DNA of 8,060 nucleotides from Christensenella sp. UBA1214 (GCA_002309375.1 DBXK01000029.1:11053-19112), one strand, 5' to 3'; positions 1 to 6,373 are shown, counted from the first letter of the stretch. Notes: generated by a model not told the origin, from the sequence alone. Program-made: numbers and translations.

Positions 1-263
1 ACCCCCGCAAGGAGCACATCGCCGTTCTCGAGGCCCGCACCCTCAACATCCCCATCGTTGCGATCGTCGACACCAACTGCGATCCCGATGACGTCGATTA
101 CGTCATCCCCGGCAACGACGACGCGATCCGCGCTGTCAAGCTCATCGCTTCCAAGATGGCCGACGCCGTTCTCGAAGGCAAGCAGGGCGAGCAGATGACC
201 GATTCCGCCGTTGAGGCGGGCGGCGAAGCTCCCGAAGAGAACGATGAGGAAGACAACTTCTGA
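1..263 (+). CDS. rpsB: 30S ribosomal protein S2, C-terminal part (5' end outside window)
   Basis: This is the last 87 codons of ribosomal protein S2, a component of the small subunit that helps anchor S1 on the 30S body. The first complete codon starts at position 3 and the frame runs to TGA at 261-263. The translation contains the family signatures PRKEHIAVLEA, IPIVAIVDTNCDPD and the highly conserved YVIPGNDDAIRA, which identify S2 without ambiguity. After the last conserved helix there is an acidic tail (Glu/Asp/Gly-rich, ending EENDEEDNF), which is common in Bacillota S2 proteins. The gene lies 39 bp upstream of tsf on the same strand, the near-universal rpsB-tsf order, so the two are almost certainly co-transcribed. 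The start and any promoter lie outside the window. Confidence 0.97.
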   Translation, partial: PRKEHIAVLEARTLNIPIVAIVDTNCDPDDVDYVIPGNDDAIRAVKLIASKMADAVLEGKQGEQMTDSAVEAGGEAPEENDEEDNF

Positions 264-302
264 TCTTCCATCCCAAAAGAATCATAATCGGAGGATAAAA
301 TA

Positions 303-1193
303 ATGGAATTCACCGCTAAAGACGTAATGAAACTGCGTGAAATGTCCGGCGCGGGCATGATGGACTGCAAAAAGGCGCTCAAGGAGTGCGAAGGCGATAT
401 GGATAAGGCAATGGACTATCTCCGCGAGAAGAGCCTTGCCGCTTCCGCCAAGAAGGCTGCCCGCATCGCGGCCGAAGGCATCGTCGATTGCTTCGTCTGC
501 GAGAAGTGCGGCGTCGGCGTCATCATCGAGGTCAACTGCGAGACCGACTTCGTTGCGAAGACCGATGATTTCAAGGCCCTCGTTGCAAGCCTTGCAAAGC
601 ACGTTGCGAAGATGAACCCCGCAAACGTCGATGAGATGATGGCCCAGAAGTTCGCCGAGGACGAGACCAAGACCGTTTCCGACGTTATCAACGGCGCCGT
701 TGCGAAGATCGGCGAGAAGATCACCATCCGCCGCTTCAACCGCGTTGAGGGCATCGTCGACACTTACGTCCACCTCGGAGGCAAGATCGGCGTCCTGCTC
801 CAGATCAGCAACAACGAGCATCCCGAAGTCGCTCACGACGTTTCCATGCAGATCGCGGCCGCAAAGCCCACCTGCCTCTCCAGGAACGACTGCGACCAGG
901 CGGACCTCGAGCATGAGCGCGAGATCCTCCGCGAGCAGGCCAAGAACGACCCGAAGCCCAAGCCCGCTGCGATCATCGAGAAGATGGTCGAAGGCCGCAT
1001 CGAGAAGTACTACAAGGAAGTCTGCCTCCTCGAGCAGCCCTTCGTCAAGAACCAGGACGAGTCCGTCGGTCAGATGATCAACGGCAGGTTCGAGGTCATC
1101 GGCTTCACCCGCTACGAGATGGGCGAAGGCCTCCAGAAGCGCAGCGACAACTTCGCAGAGGAAGTCGCGGCCCAGACCGCCAAGAAGGCGTAA
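303..1193 (+). CDS. tsf: Translation elongation factor Ts
   Basis: This 296-residue protein is EF-Ts, the cytoplasmic nucleotide exchange factor that releases GDP from EF-Tu so that EF-Tu can reload with GTP. The length is normal for the family. Residues 1-55 form the UBA-like N-terminal domain, with the signature VMKLREMSGAGMMDCKKAL. The EF-Tu-contacting core motif TDFV is at residues 81-84 (context NCETDFVAK). The coiled-coil and C-terminal core follow, ending in the usual segment around QPFVKNQDESVGQ (residues 245-257). The start is fixed by a GGAGG ribosome binding site at 290-294, 8 nt before the ATG. The gene follows rpsB by 39 bp and is closed by an intrinsic terminator 17 bp after its TAA. 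One oddity is a C-x2-C-x2-C cluster at residues 63, 66 and 69, just before the conserved core strand and with a further Cys at 79. This cluster is not a standard EF-Ts feature that I know of. Confidence 0.98.
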   Translation: MEFTAKDVMKLREMSGAGMMDCKKALKECEGDMDKAMDYLREKSLAASAKKAARIAAEGIVDCFVCEKCGVGVIIEVNCETDFVAKTDDFKALVASLAKHVAKMNPANVDEMMAQKFAEDETKTVSDVINGAVAKIGEKITIRRFNRVEGIVDTYVHLGGKIGVLLQISNNEHPEVAHDVSMQIAAAKPTCLSRNDCDQADLEHEREILREQAKNDPKPKPAAIIEKMVEGRIEKYYKEVCLLEQPFVKNQDESVGQMINGRFEVIGFTRYEMGEGLQKRSDNFAEEVAAQTAKKA

Positions 1194-1210
1194 GCGAAAA
1201 GCGAAAGAGA

Positions 1211-1236
1211 ACGGCTCCGAAAGGGGCCGTTTTTTT
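1211..1236 (+). terminator. Intrinsic terminator of the rpsB-tsf unit
   Basis: An 8-bp stem (1211-1218 with 1223-1230, one G-U pair) closes a GAAA tetraloop and runs directly into a T tract at 1230-1236. It begins 17 bp after the tsf stop codon. It has every hallmark of a strong Rho-independent terminator acting on + strand transcripts. Confidence 0.95.
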
Positions 1237-1260
1237 GTAATGTATTATAAGTATTTTGCA

Positions 1261-1292
1261 TAAGAAAAGGCTCTCCCGAAGGAGAGCCTTTT
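1261..1292 (-). terminator. Intrinsic terminator of the 940-aa secreted protein gene
   Basis: A perfect 12-bp inverted repeat (1265-1276 with 1281-1292) has a TTCG tetraloop when read on the - strand. The 3' arm ends in four T residues followed by a T-rich stretch. It starts 20 bp after the TGA of the - strand gene at 1313. With the tsf terminator at 1211-1236 it makes back-to-back termination between converging genes. The stem is flanked by A on one side and T on the other, so it may also act weakly on + strand read-through. Confidence 0.92.
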
Positions 1293-1312
1293 GCAGTTGG
1301 CTTTTGTTTCGA

Positions 1313-4135
1313 TCAGTCAAGGGGCATGGGGACGATACGGAGAGCCATGCGCATGATGATGATCGCGTCGGTCGCGTTGACAACGCCGTCGCCGTTAACG
1401 TCGCCGCGGGCGATCTGCTCGGCGGTCAGGGTAATGCTGCCCATCGAGGCACGCATCGCGAGCAGAGCGTCGGTCGTGTCGACCTTGCCGTCGCCGTTGA
1501 TGTCGCCGTCCGCGGTGATGACCGGGGGCTGCTCATTCTGGGTGTACTGAGCGGTGACGGTGAGGTTCGCGGTGATGTTGTTGAACGCAACGTCCCAACC
1601 GGTGAAGGTGTAACCGTCGCGGGTCGGATCGGCGGGAGCGGTGGCAGCGCCGCCGTAGTTGACGGTCTCGGTCTTGAGGACCGTGCCGTCCCAGTCGACG
1701 AAGGTGACGGTGTAGGTGTTGATGGTGTACTGAGCATTGACGTCGAGGTTCGCCTGGACGTTGGTGAAGGCCTTATCCCAGCCGGTGAAGGTGTAGCCGG
1801 TGCGGGTCGGGTTCGCCGGAGCGGTGGCATTGCCGCCGTAGTTGACGGTCTGGGTCTTGAGCACGGTGCCGTCCCAATCGAGGAAGCGGACGGTGTAGGT
1901 GTTGATGGTGTACTGAGCGGTGACGATCAGGTCGGAAGTGACGTTGGAGAAGTCAACGTCCCAGCCGGTGAAGGTGTAACCGGTGCGGGTCGGGTTCGCG
2001 GGCGCGGTCGCCGCATTGCCCTCGACAACGGTCTCGGTCTTGAGAACGGTGCCGTCCCAATCCTTGAAGGTTACGGTGTACTCATTGGGCGTAACTTCAA
2101 CGGGAGAAGTGGTGTAGTAGTAGGTGCCGAGGGTAGTCTCAGCATACATCACGATGGTGCCGTTGGTCTGCTTGCTGGTGGTGAAGTAGCTGCTGTTGGA
2201 GCTGCGGGACAGGTAGTAGTAACCTTCGGAGTCGACCTGGTTGTTGAGGTCGGCGCCCTCCCAGAGCCATGCAAGCGCGGTGTCGCCGACGATGAGGTAT
2301 TCATCGGAACCGAGGGTGAGGTACTTGCCGTTGGCAACGTTCTTGAAGACGTAGCCTGCGGATTCGCTGCCGGACTCGATCTCGTAGAGGATGGTGTTGA
2401 TATCCACGCCGGAACCGGGGGTCAGCGTGTTGGTGCTGTCGTTGATGGAGACGGACTTAGAGGTCACGTAATGGTTGTTGGAGGTATTGTAGATCGTATT
2501 GCCGACAGCGTAGTTGCCCGCGGTGATAACGTACCTGCCGCCGACCTCGAGGGTATCGACCTTCTGATAGACGGTTTCGCCGCCTTCGCCGTCGAGACGG
2601 TTATACAGCGCATACAGCGTCGTGTTGCCGTTCACGGTATAGCTTGCGCCGGGAGCGTAATAGGTGGGCTTGGTGGTCGTTTCGGAAACCTGCTGCGCGA
2701 CCCAACCGATGAAGGCCCAGCCGTCGGGGTTAACGGAAACGGAAGTGGGAACGGTGATGGAATCACCGGTATACGCGGTCTGGCTGCCCTGAGAAGCGCC
2801 GTTTGCAATGAAGTTTACGGTGTACTGAGTCTTCGCGGCGAAGTTGATGCGGACGGTGCAGTCGCTGGAGGGATTGACGGTGAAGGTGTTGCCGTCCTGG
2901 GTAACGGTCGCAGTACCGCTGGTCACGGTATAGCCGGCCGCATAATAGCCGGTCTTCGGGGAGGCGGTGATGACGTAGCCGTTAACGGAAACAGTACCGT
3001 AGTTCGTGTTGTTGGAAGTCGCGGTCACGGTGTAGCTTTCGCCGAAGAGCTTCCAGGTGCAGTTAACGGTCTGGGTGCCGTCCGGGTTGGAGGGGAAGGA
3101 GTCGACGGGGCTCATGACGATCGGCCACGCAGCGCCGGAGGAGCTGGAGTATGCGGGATCCCAGTTGCCCCAGGTGCTCTTCATGGTGGCGATAGCGTCC
3201 TTGACCATCGCGCCGTTCTTCATCTCGGTCCAGAAGGTGCCCTCGTATTTATAGTCGCCGGTGAAGGAGACGCTCTGGCTGTAGCCGTAGACGCCGCCCG
3301 CGCCCGCCGCGAGGAGGGCCGTACCGGTGGTGCCCTTGCCGGCCTTCTTCATGCCTTCGCAGATCGCCATCCAGACGAAGGGATTGGCGAGGGTGCCGGA
3401 GACGTGGTTCTGGATGTAGCGGCCGTCGATATAAGCGGCGCTGCCGGAGCTGACCGCCCAGCCGTTGTTATAGTCGGTGGTGGTGATGCCGGTGTTGGTG
3501 GTCAGGCAGAGATAGGAAGAAGTGCCGCTCTGAACGCCGTGGGAGTCGTAAATGACAACGCCCTTGTCGGTGTATGCCGCAGCGATGTTGGGACCGGTCG
3601 CGTTGGCGTTGATAAGCTGGGTGCAGCTGCCGCCGGTCGCCTCCGCGATGGAGGTGGATTCGTTCTTGTACTGATCGGTGAAGCTGGAGTCGCTGCTGTA
3701 GTAGGGACCGACGAGAAGAACATTCTTCGATTCGGCGTCCTTGCTCGTTCCGGGGATGAAGATGATGCCTTCATCTTCGGGAACGTTTTCGGGCTTGACC
3801 AGTTCGTTGCGCAGACGGTAGTTGTAATTGCAGTACATGCCGTCAACGGTAAAGAAGAAGCCATCCTTGCCGAAATCGGAGAAGCTGTCGGTATCGACGT
3901 TCTCGAGGTTCAGTGCCGCTTCGTAAACGGCCTTGATGACTTCCTCACGGGTCTTGCCGGAAGCGATTGCTTCGGCTTCGGCTGCATCGATTGCAGTCCA
4001 GAAATTGTCGAGCTTCTTGAGCTGGCGGGTCTCGTAAAGAGCCGAGTCGATCGTATTCGCAAGGGATACGACGGGGACGGCTGCGAGGACCAGGACGAGC
4101 ACGAGAGCTGCGGCGAGGAACTTGCGGATCTTCAT
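1313..4135 (-). CDS. Secreted InlB-repeat and dockerin protein with putative clan CD cysteine peptidase domain (paralogue C)
   Basis: This 940-residue protein starts at an ATG preceded by a GGAGGAT ribosome binding site (4142-4148). Residues 1-26 are a typical signal peptide, with probable cleavage after Ser-Leu-Ala26. Residues 27-135 are a helical, possibly prodomain-like region that includes FFFTVDGMYCNYNYRLRNEL. Residues 138-350 form a globular domain with a hydrophobic strand ending in His199-Gly (VVIYDSHG) and another ending in Cys259 (FVWMAICEG), followed by ALLAAGAGGVYGYSQS. This is the His-Gly/Ala-x-Cys layout of clan CD peptidases (C25, C11, caspase, CHAT), and the peptidase role is inference. 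A divergent InlB-like repeat covers about 368-435 and a second InlB-like repeat about 438-512. An unnamed beta-rich domain lies at 524-680. Three InlB B-repeats with a 61-residue period start at Tyr686, Tyr747 and Tyr808. A type I dockerin (about 876-931) has calcium loops at 878-889 (D,N,D,..D) and 912-923. The protein is probably exported and scaffold- or surface-bound. It is a paralogue of the genes at 4373-6361 and 6687-8060. Confidence 0.9.
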   Translation of the reverse strand: MKIRKFLAAALVLVLVLAAVPVVSLANTIDSALYETRQLKKLDNFWTAIDAAEAEAIASGKTREEVIKAVYEAALNLENVDTDSFSDFGKDGFFFTVDGMYCNYNYRLRNELVKPENVPEDEGIIFIPGTSKDAESKNVLLVGPYYSSDSSFTDQYKNESTSIAEATGGSCTQLINANATGPNIAAAYTDKGVVIYDSHGVQSGTSSYLCLTTNTGITTTDYNNGWAVSSGSAAYIDGRYIQNHVSGTLANPFVWMAICEGMKKAGKGTTGTALLAAGAGGVYGYSQSVSFTGDYKYEGTFWTEMKNGAMVKDAIATMKSTWGNWDPAYSSSSGAAWPIVMSPVDSFPSNPDGTQTVNCTWKLFGESYTVTATSNNTNYGTVSVNGYVITASPKTGYYAAGYTVTSGTATVTQDGNTFTVNPSSDCTVRINFAAKTQYTVNFIANGASQGSQTAYTGDSITVPTSVSVNPDGWAFIGWVAQQVSETTTKPTYYAPGASYTVNGNTTLYALYNRLDGEGGETVYQKVDTLEVGGRYVITAGNYAVGNTIYNTSNNHYVTSKSVSINDSTNTLTPGSGVDINTILYEIESGSESAGYVFKNVANGKYLTLGSDEYLIVGDTALAWLWEGADLNNQVDSEGYYYLSRSSNSSYFTTSKQTNGTIVMYAETTLGTYYYTTSPVEVTPNEYTVTFKDWDGTVLKTETVVEGNAATAPANPTRTGYTFTGWDVDFSNVTSDLIVTAQYTINTYTVRFLDWDGTVLKTQTVNYGGNATAPANPTRTGYTFTGWDKAFTNVQANLDVNAQYTINTYTVTFVDWDGTVLKTETVNYGGAATAPADPTRDGYTFTGWDVAFNNITANLTVTAQYTQNEQPPVITADGDINGDGKVDTTDALLAMRASMGSITLTAEQIARGDVNGDGVVNATDAIIIMRMALRIVPMPLD
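1544..2080 (-). repeat. Three tandem 183-bp InlB B-repeat units within the 940-aa gene
   Basis: Residues 686-864 of the encoded protein are three copies of an approximately 61-residue unit with the core WDGTVLKT, APA(N/D)PTR(T/D)GYTFTGWD and TAQYT. At DNA level the units recur every 183 bp, with long near-identical stretches (for example around 1601, 1784 and 1967). In the family these are small ubiquitin-like beta-grasp units that act as stalks or adhesive spacers. High DNA identity makes copy-number change by recombination plausible. Confidence 0.9.
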
Positions 4136-4147
4136 TTTTTATCCTCC
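4102..4147 (-). repeat. Conserved start-site block, copy 1 (RBS plus first signal-peptide codons)
   Basis: These 46 bp, covering the GGAGG ribosome binding site, the A-rich spacer, the ATG and the first signal-peptide codons, match 6328-6373 at 45 of 46 positions. The single difference changes residue 6 from Phe to Leu. Identity stops abruptly upstream of the ribosome binding site. Confidence 0.9.
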
Positions 4148-4210
4148 GGAAAATAGATTTGGTGCCGCCCGAAGCGGCTGCTCTGGCAATAACTCCTGAT
4201 TGCCATTCAC
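4136..4210 (-). other. 5' leader of the 940-aa gene with two small hairpins
   Basis: The predicted leader between the promoter and the ATG is about 75 nt. It contains an inverted repeat GGCAAT/ATTGCC (4185-4190 and 4199-4204, 8-nt loop) and a 5-bp stem GCCGC/GCGGC (4164-4168 and 4174-4178) with a TTCGG loop on the - strand. I recognise no known riboswitch. The hairpins may simply stabilise the mRNA or modulate translation. Confidence 0.45.
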
Positions 4211-4216
4211 CGTTCC

Positions 4217-4245
4217 ATTATACTTTTTTTTATATTCTTTGTCAA
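4217..4245 (-). promoter_or_regulatory. Perfect-consensus sigma-A promoter for the 940-aa gene
   Basis: Read on the - strand, TTGACA (4240-4245) is followed by exactly 17 bp and then TATAAT (4217-4222). Both hexamers match the consensus at every position with ideal spacing. The DNA upstream of the -35 (about 4246-4285) is rich in A and T runs and could serve as an UP element. Transcription would start near 4210. This predicts strong, largely constitutive transcription by the housekeeping sigma factor. Confidence 0.93.
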
Positions 4246-4317
4246 TACAGTTTTTCGCACAGGACAAGAAAAAAATATAGGAATTTCATATATAATGCGC
4301 GGCGGAAAATATACGCG

Positions 4318-4349
4318 AAAAAAAGCGCCCCTCCGCGGGGGAGGAGCGC
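4318..4349 (-). terminator. Intrinsic terminator of the 662-aa secreted protein gene
   Basis: On the - strand a 10-bp GC-rich stem (4349-4340 with 4334-4325, 5-nt loop) is followed by seven T residues (4324-4318). Position 4345 pairs with 4329 as G-U in the - strand RNA but would be an A-C mismatch in the + strand RNA. This confirms the orientation. It lies 24 bp after the stop codon of the gene at 4373 and upstream of the promoter at 4217-4245, so the two genes are transcribed separately. Confidence 0.95.
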
Positions 4350-4372
4350 CTTTGTCAGGTCGTTTGGAGGGA

Positions 4373-6361
4373 TCAGAGACCCATCGCCTGGCGCATGATC
4401 ATCAGAGCCTCGGTGGTGCTGATGACGCCGTCGCCGTCAAGGTCGCCGTGAGCGATCTGCTCATCGGTGGGCTGGTTGATGCCCATCGCGATGCGCAGAG
4501 CCATCAGCGCGTCGGTGGTGGTGACGTTGCCGTCGCCGTCGAGGTCGCCGTCGGGCTCAATGGTGGAGCCCTGGTCGCCGGAGTAGGCAACGTTGTCGAC
4601 CTTCGCGCAGTCAATGCCGCTGTTCACGCTGTAGTCCTTGGTGAACTCCCAGGTGAAGGTGTAGGAACCTGCGGAAGGAGCGGTGTAGGTGTAGGTCGTC
4701 CAGTTGGAGTTATTGGTACCGCTGAGGTGCAGGGTCTGAGTGCCGTTTACGAGGAAGTTGAACCAGTCGTAATTGCTCTCGGAACCGAACATATAATCGA
4801 AGGTCAGCGTCTCGCCTGCCTGCATCTGGACGGTGGTGGTCAGGGTGGAGGTGGAGCTGTCCTGACCGGCGTTGCCGCTCTTTGCCAAGTAGCGGTCACC
4901 CTCCTGAACAGCGGTCCAGGGATACTGCTCGCTGGTGCCGAAGCTCAGGGAGCCGCCCTCGACGTTCAGCGCGTCGCGGAGGGAAGTATCCTCAACGATG
5001 TGCGCGGTGACGGACGCGGTGCCGATGGTCGCACCGGTCATATCGAAAACGGTGCAGGTGATGGTGGTGGTGCCTGCGCCGGTGCCGGTGATGGTCGCGC
5101 CGCGGTTGTTGCCGCTTACGGTCGCGATGGCCGGGTTGGCGGAGGTCCACTCAAGGTTGTACTGGTTCGCGTTGTCGGGAACGCGGAGGAAGCTGACGGA
5201 CGCGGTGCGGCCGATGTAGGCTTCGACTTCGTTGGCGCTGAGGCTGAAGCTCTCGAGCTCAACGGGCTCGGGATCGCCGTAGAGCAGCCAGTCGCAGGTT
5301 ACGGTCTGGGGACCGTCGGGGTTGGCCGGGAAGGGATCGGTGGGGCTCATCATGATCGGATAAGCATCGCCGTGAGGATCGGGGATTCCCCAATAATCGA
5401 CCATCGCATCATAAGCTTCCGCTGCGGTCTCGCCGTCCTTCATGTGGTTCCAGAAGGTTGCTTCGTACTTATAGTCGCCTGCGAAGGTGACGCTCTGGGA
5501 ATAGCCGTAAACGGCGCCGCAGCCCGCCTCGAGGAGAGCGTAGCCGGTGGTGCCCTGGCCCTGGCGCTTCATGCCCTCGCAGATCGCCATCCAAACGAAG
5601 GGATTCGCGAGAGGAGCGGTGATGTGGTGCAGGATGTAGCGGCCGTCGATGTAGGCGGCGCTGCCCGCGTTGACTGCCCAGCCGTTGCTGTAGTCTTCCT
5701 GAGTGATGCCGGAGTTGGTGGTCAGGCAGAGGTAGGAAGAGGTGCCGCTCTGGGTGCCGTGGCTGTCGTAAATGACGACGCCCTTGTCGGGATAGTTCTC
5801 CGCGATGGCGGGGCCGGTCGCGCCGGTGCTCTGGAGCAGGGTGTAGGTGCCGCCGGTGGCGTTCGCGATGGACTGAGCTTCCTGCTTGTACTGGTCGGTG
5901 AAGCTGCTGTCATGGCCGTAGTAGGGGCCGATGAGGAATACGTTGGGGCTCTGGGCATGCTGCGCGGAAACGCCGCTGCCGGGAACGACGATCTTGGTTT
6001 CGGTCACAGGCTCGCAGTTGGTGTCGAGCTCGTTGCGGAGGCGGTAGTTGTACGCGCAGTACATACCGTCAACGGTGAAGAAGAAACCGTCCTTGGTGAA
6101 GTCGGAGAAACCGTCTGCATCGACGGCCTCGATGTTCAGAGCCGCTTCATAAACGGCCTTGATAACGTTCTTGCGGTCCATGCCGGAAGCCATGGCTTCG
6201 GCTTCGGCTGCTTCGAGAACAGCCCAGGTGTTGTCGAGCTTGCGCATTGCCTGTGCTTCGCTGACTTCGGCGCCGATCTTCTCAGCAAGAGAAGCGGCCG
6301 GAACGACGGCGAGGACGAGGATGAGTGCGAGAGCTGCGGCGAGGAGCTTGCGGATCTTCAT
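4373..6361 (-). CDS. Secreted dockerin protein with putative clan CD cysteine peptidase, Ig-like and jelly-roll-like domains (paralogue B)
   Basis: This 662-residue protein starts at an ATG preceded by GGAGGAT (6367-6373). Residues 1-26 are a signal peptide ending Ala-Ser-Leu-Ala. Residues 27-135 match the helical N-terminal region of the 940-aa paralogue. The putative peptidase core (about 140-345) has His201-Gly in VVIYDSHG and Cys261 in FVWMAICEG, both at positions equivalent to the paralogue. Residues 369-457 look like a Big_2-type Ig domain (WTSANPAIATVSG, GTTTITC). Residues 461-597 form a beta-sandwich-like region (LTFDYMFGSESNYDWFNF, SGIDCAKVDNVAYSG), reminiscent of cleaved-adhesin or MAM-like jelly rolls; this is a resemblance only. 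The C-terminus is a type I dockerin (604-660), with loop 1 at D606, D608, D610, N612, T614 and D617 and loop 2 at D640, D642, D644 and E651. The Glu at the last position of loop 2 is unusual for dockerins. It lacks InlB repeats. The likely role is a secreted, scaffold-bound enzyme; catalysis and substrate are inferred or unknown. Confidence 0.9.
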   Translation of the reverse strand: MKIRKLLAAALALILVLAVVPAASLAEKIGAEVSEAQAMRKLDNTWAVLEAAEAEAMASGMDRKNVIKAVYEAALNIEAVDADGFSDFTKDGFFFTVDGMYCAYNYRLRNELDTNCEPVTETKIVVPGSGVSAQHAQSPNVFLIGPYYGHDSSFTDQYKQEAQSIANATGGTYTLLQSTGATGPAIAENYPDKGVVIYDSHGTQSGTSSYLCLTTNSGITQEDYSNGWAVNAGSAAYIDGRYILHHITAPLANPFVWMAICEGMKRQGQGTTGYALLEAGCGAVYGYSQSVTFAGDYKYEATFWNHMKDGETAAEAYDAMVDYWGIPDPHGDAYPIMMSPTDPFPANPDGPQTVTCDWLLYGDPEPVELESFSLSANEVEAYIGRTASVSFLRVPDNANQYNLEWTSANPAIATVSGNNRGATITGTGAGTTTITCTVFDMTGATIGTASVTAHIVEDTSLRDALNVEGGSLSFGTSEQYPWTAVQEGDRYLAKSGNAGQDSSTSTLTTTVQMQAGETLTFDYMFGSESNYDWFNFLVNGTQTLHLSGTNNSNWTTYTYTAPSAGSYTFTWEFTKDYSVNSGIDCAKVDNVAYSGDQGSTIEPDGDLDGDGNVTTTDALMALRIAMGINQPTDEQIAHGDLDGDGVISTTEALMIMRQAMGL

Positions 6362-6373
6362 TTTTTATCCTCC
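6328..6373 (-). repeat. Conserved start-site block, copy 2 (RBS plus first signal-peptide codons)
   Basis: This is the second copy of the 46-bp block also found at 4102-4147 (45 of 46 identical). It spans the ribosome binding site, the ATG and the start of the signal peptide of the 662-aa gene. Confidence 0.9.

Noticed and set aside
282..914. A 210-codon open frame on the - strand inside tsf
   Set aside because: It is an antisense shadow of a universally conserved gene and has no ribosome binding site or recognisable domain.
1265..1292. Long inverted repeat considered as a mobile element end or CRISPR-like repeat
   Set aside because: It occurs once, has a 4-nt loop, and sits 20 bp after a stop codon with a T-rich tail. 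This is a terminator.
1544..2080. Tandem 183-bp units considered as non-coding satellite or a CRISPR array
   Set aside because: The units keep the reading frame, encode recognisable InlB B-repeats and have no spacer-repeat structure.
1256..4156. A 966-codon open frame on the + strand opposite the 940-aa gene
   Set aside because: It is in exact antisense codon register. Its translation is a monotonous Gly/Val/Asp-rich string with no domain, and its start falls in a terminator hairpin with no ribosome binding site. The - strand frame has a promoter, ribosome binding site, signal peptide, recognisable domains and terminator.
4136..4372. Small peptide gene between the two complete secreted genes
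   Set aside because: The gap is accounted for by a leader, a promoter and a terminator. No open frame there has a ribosome binding site.
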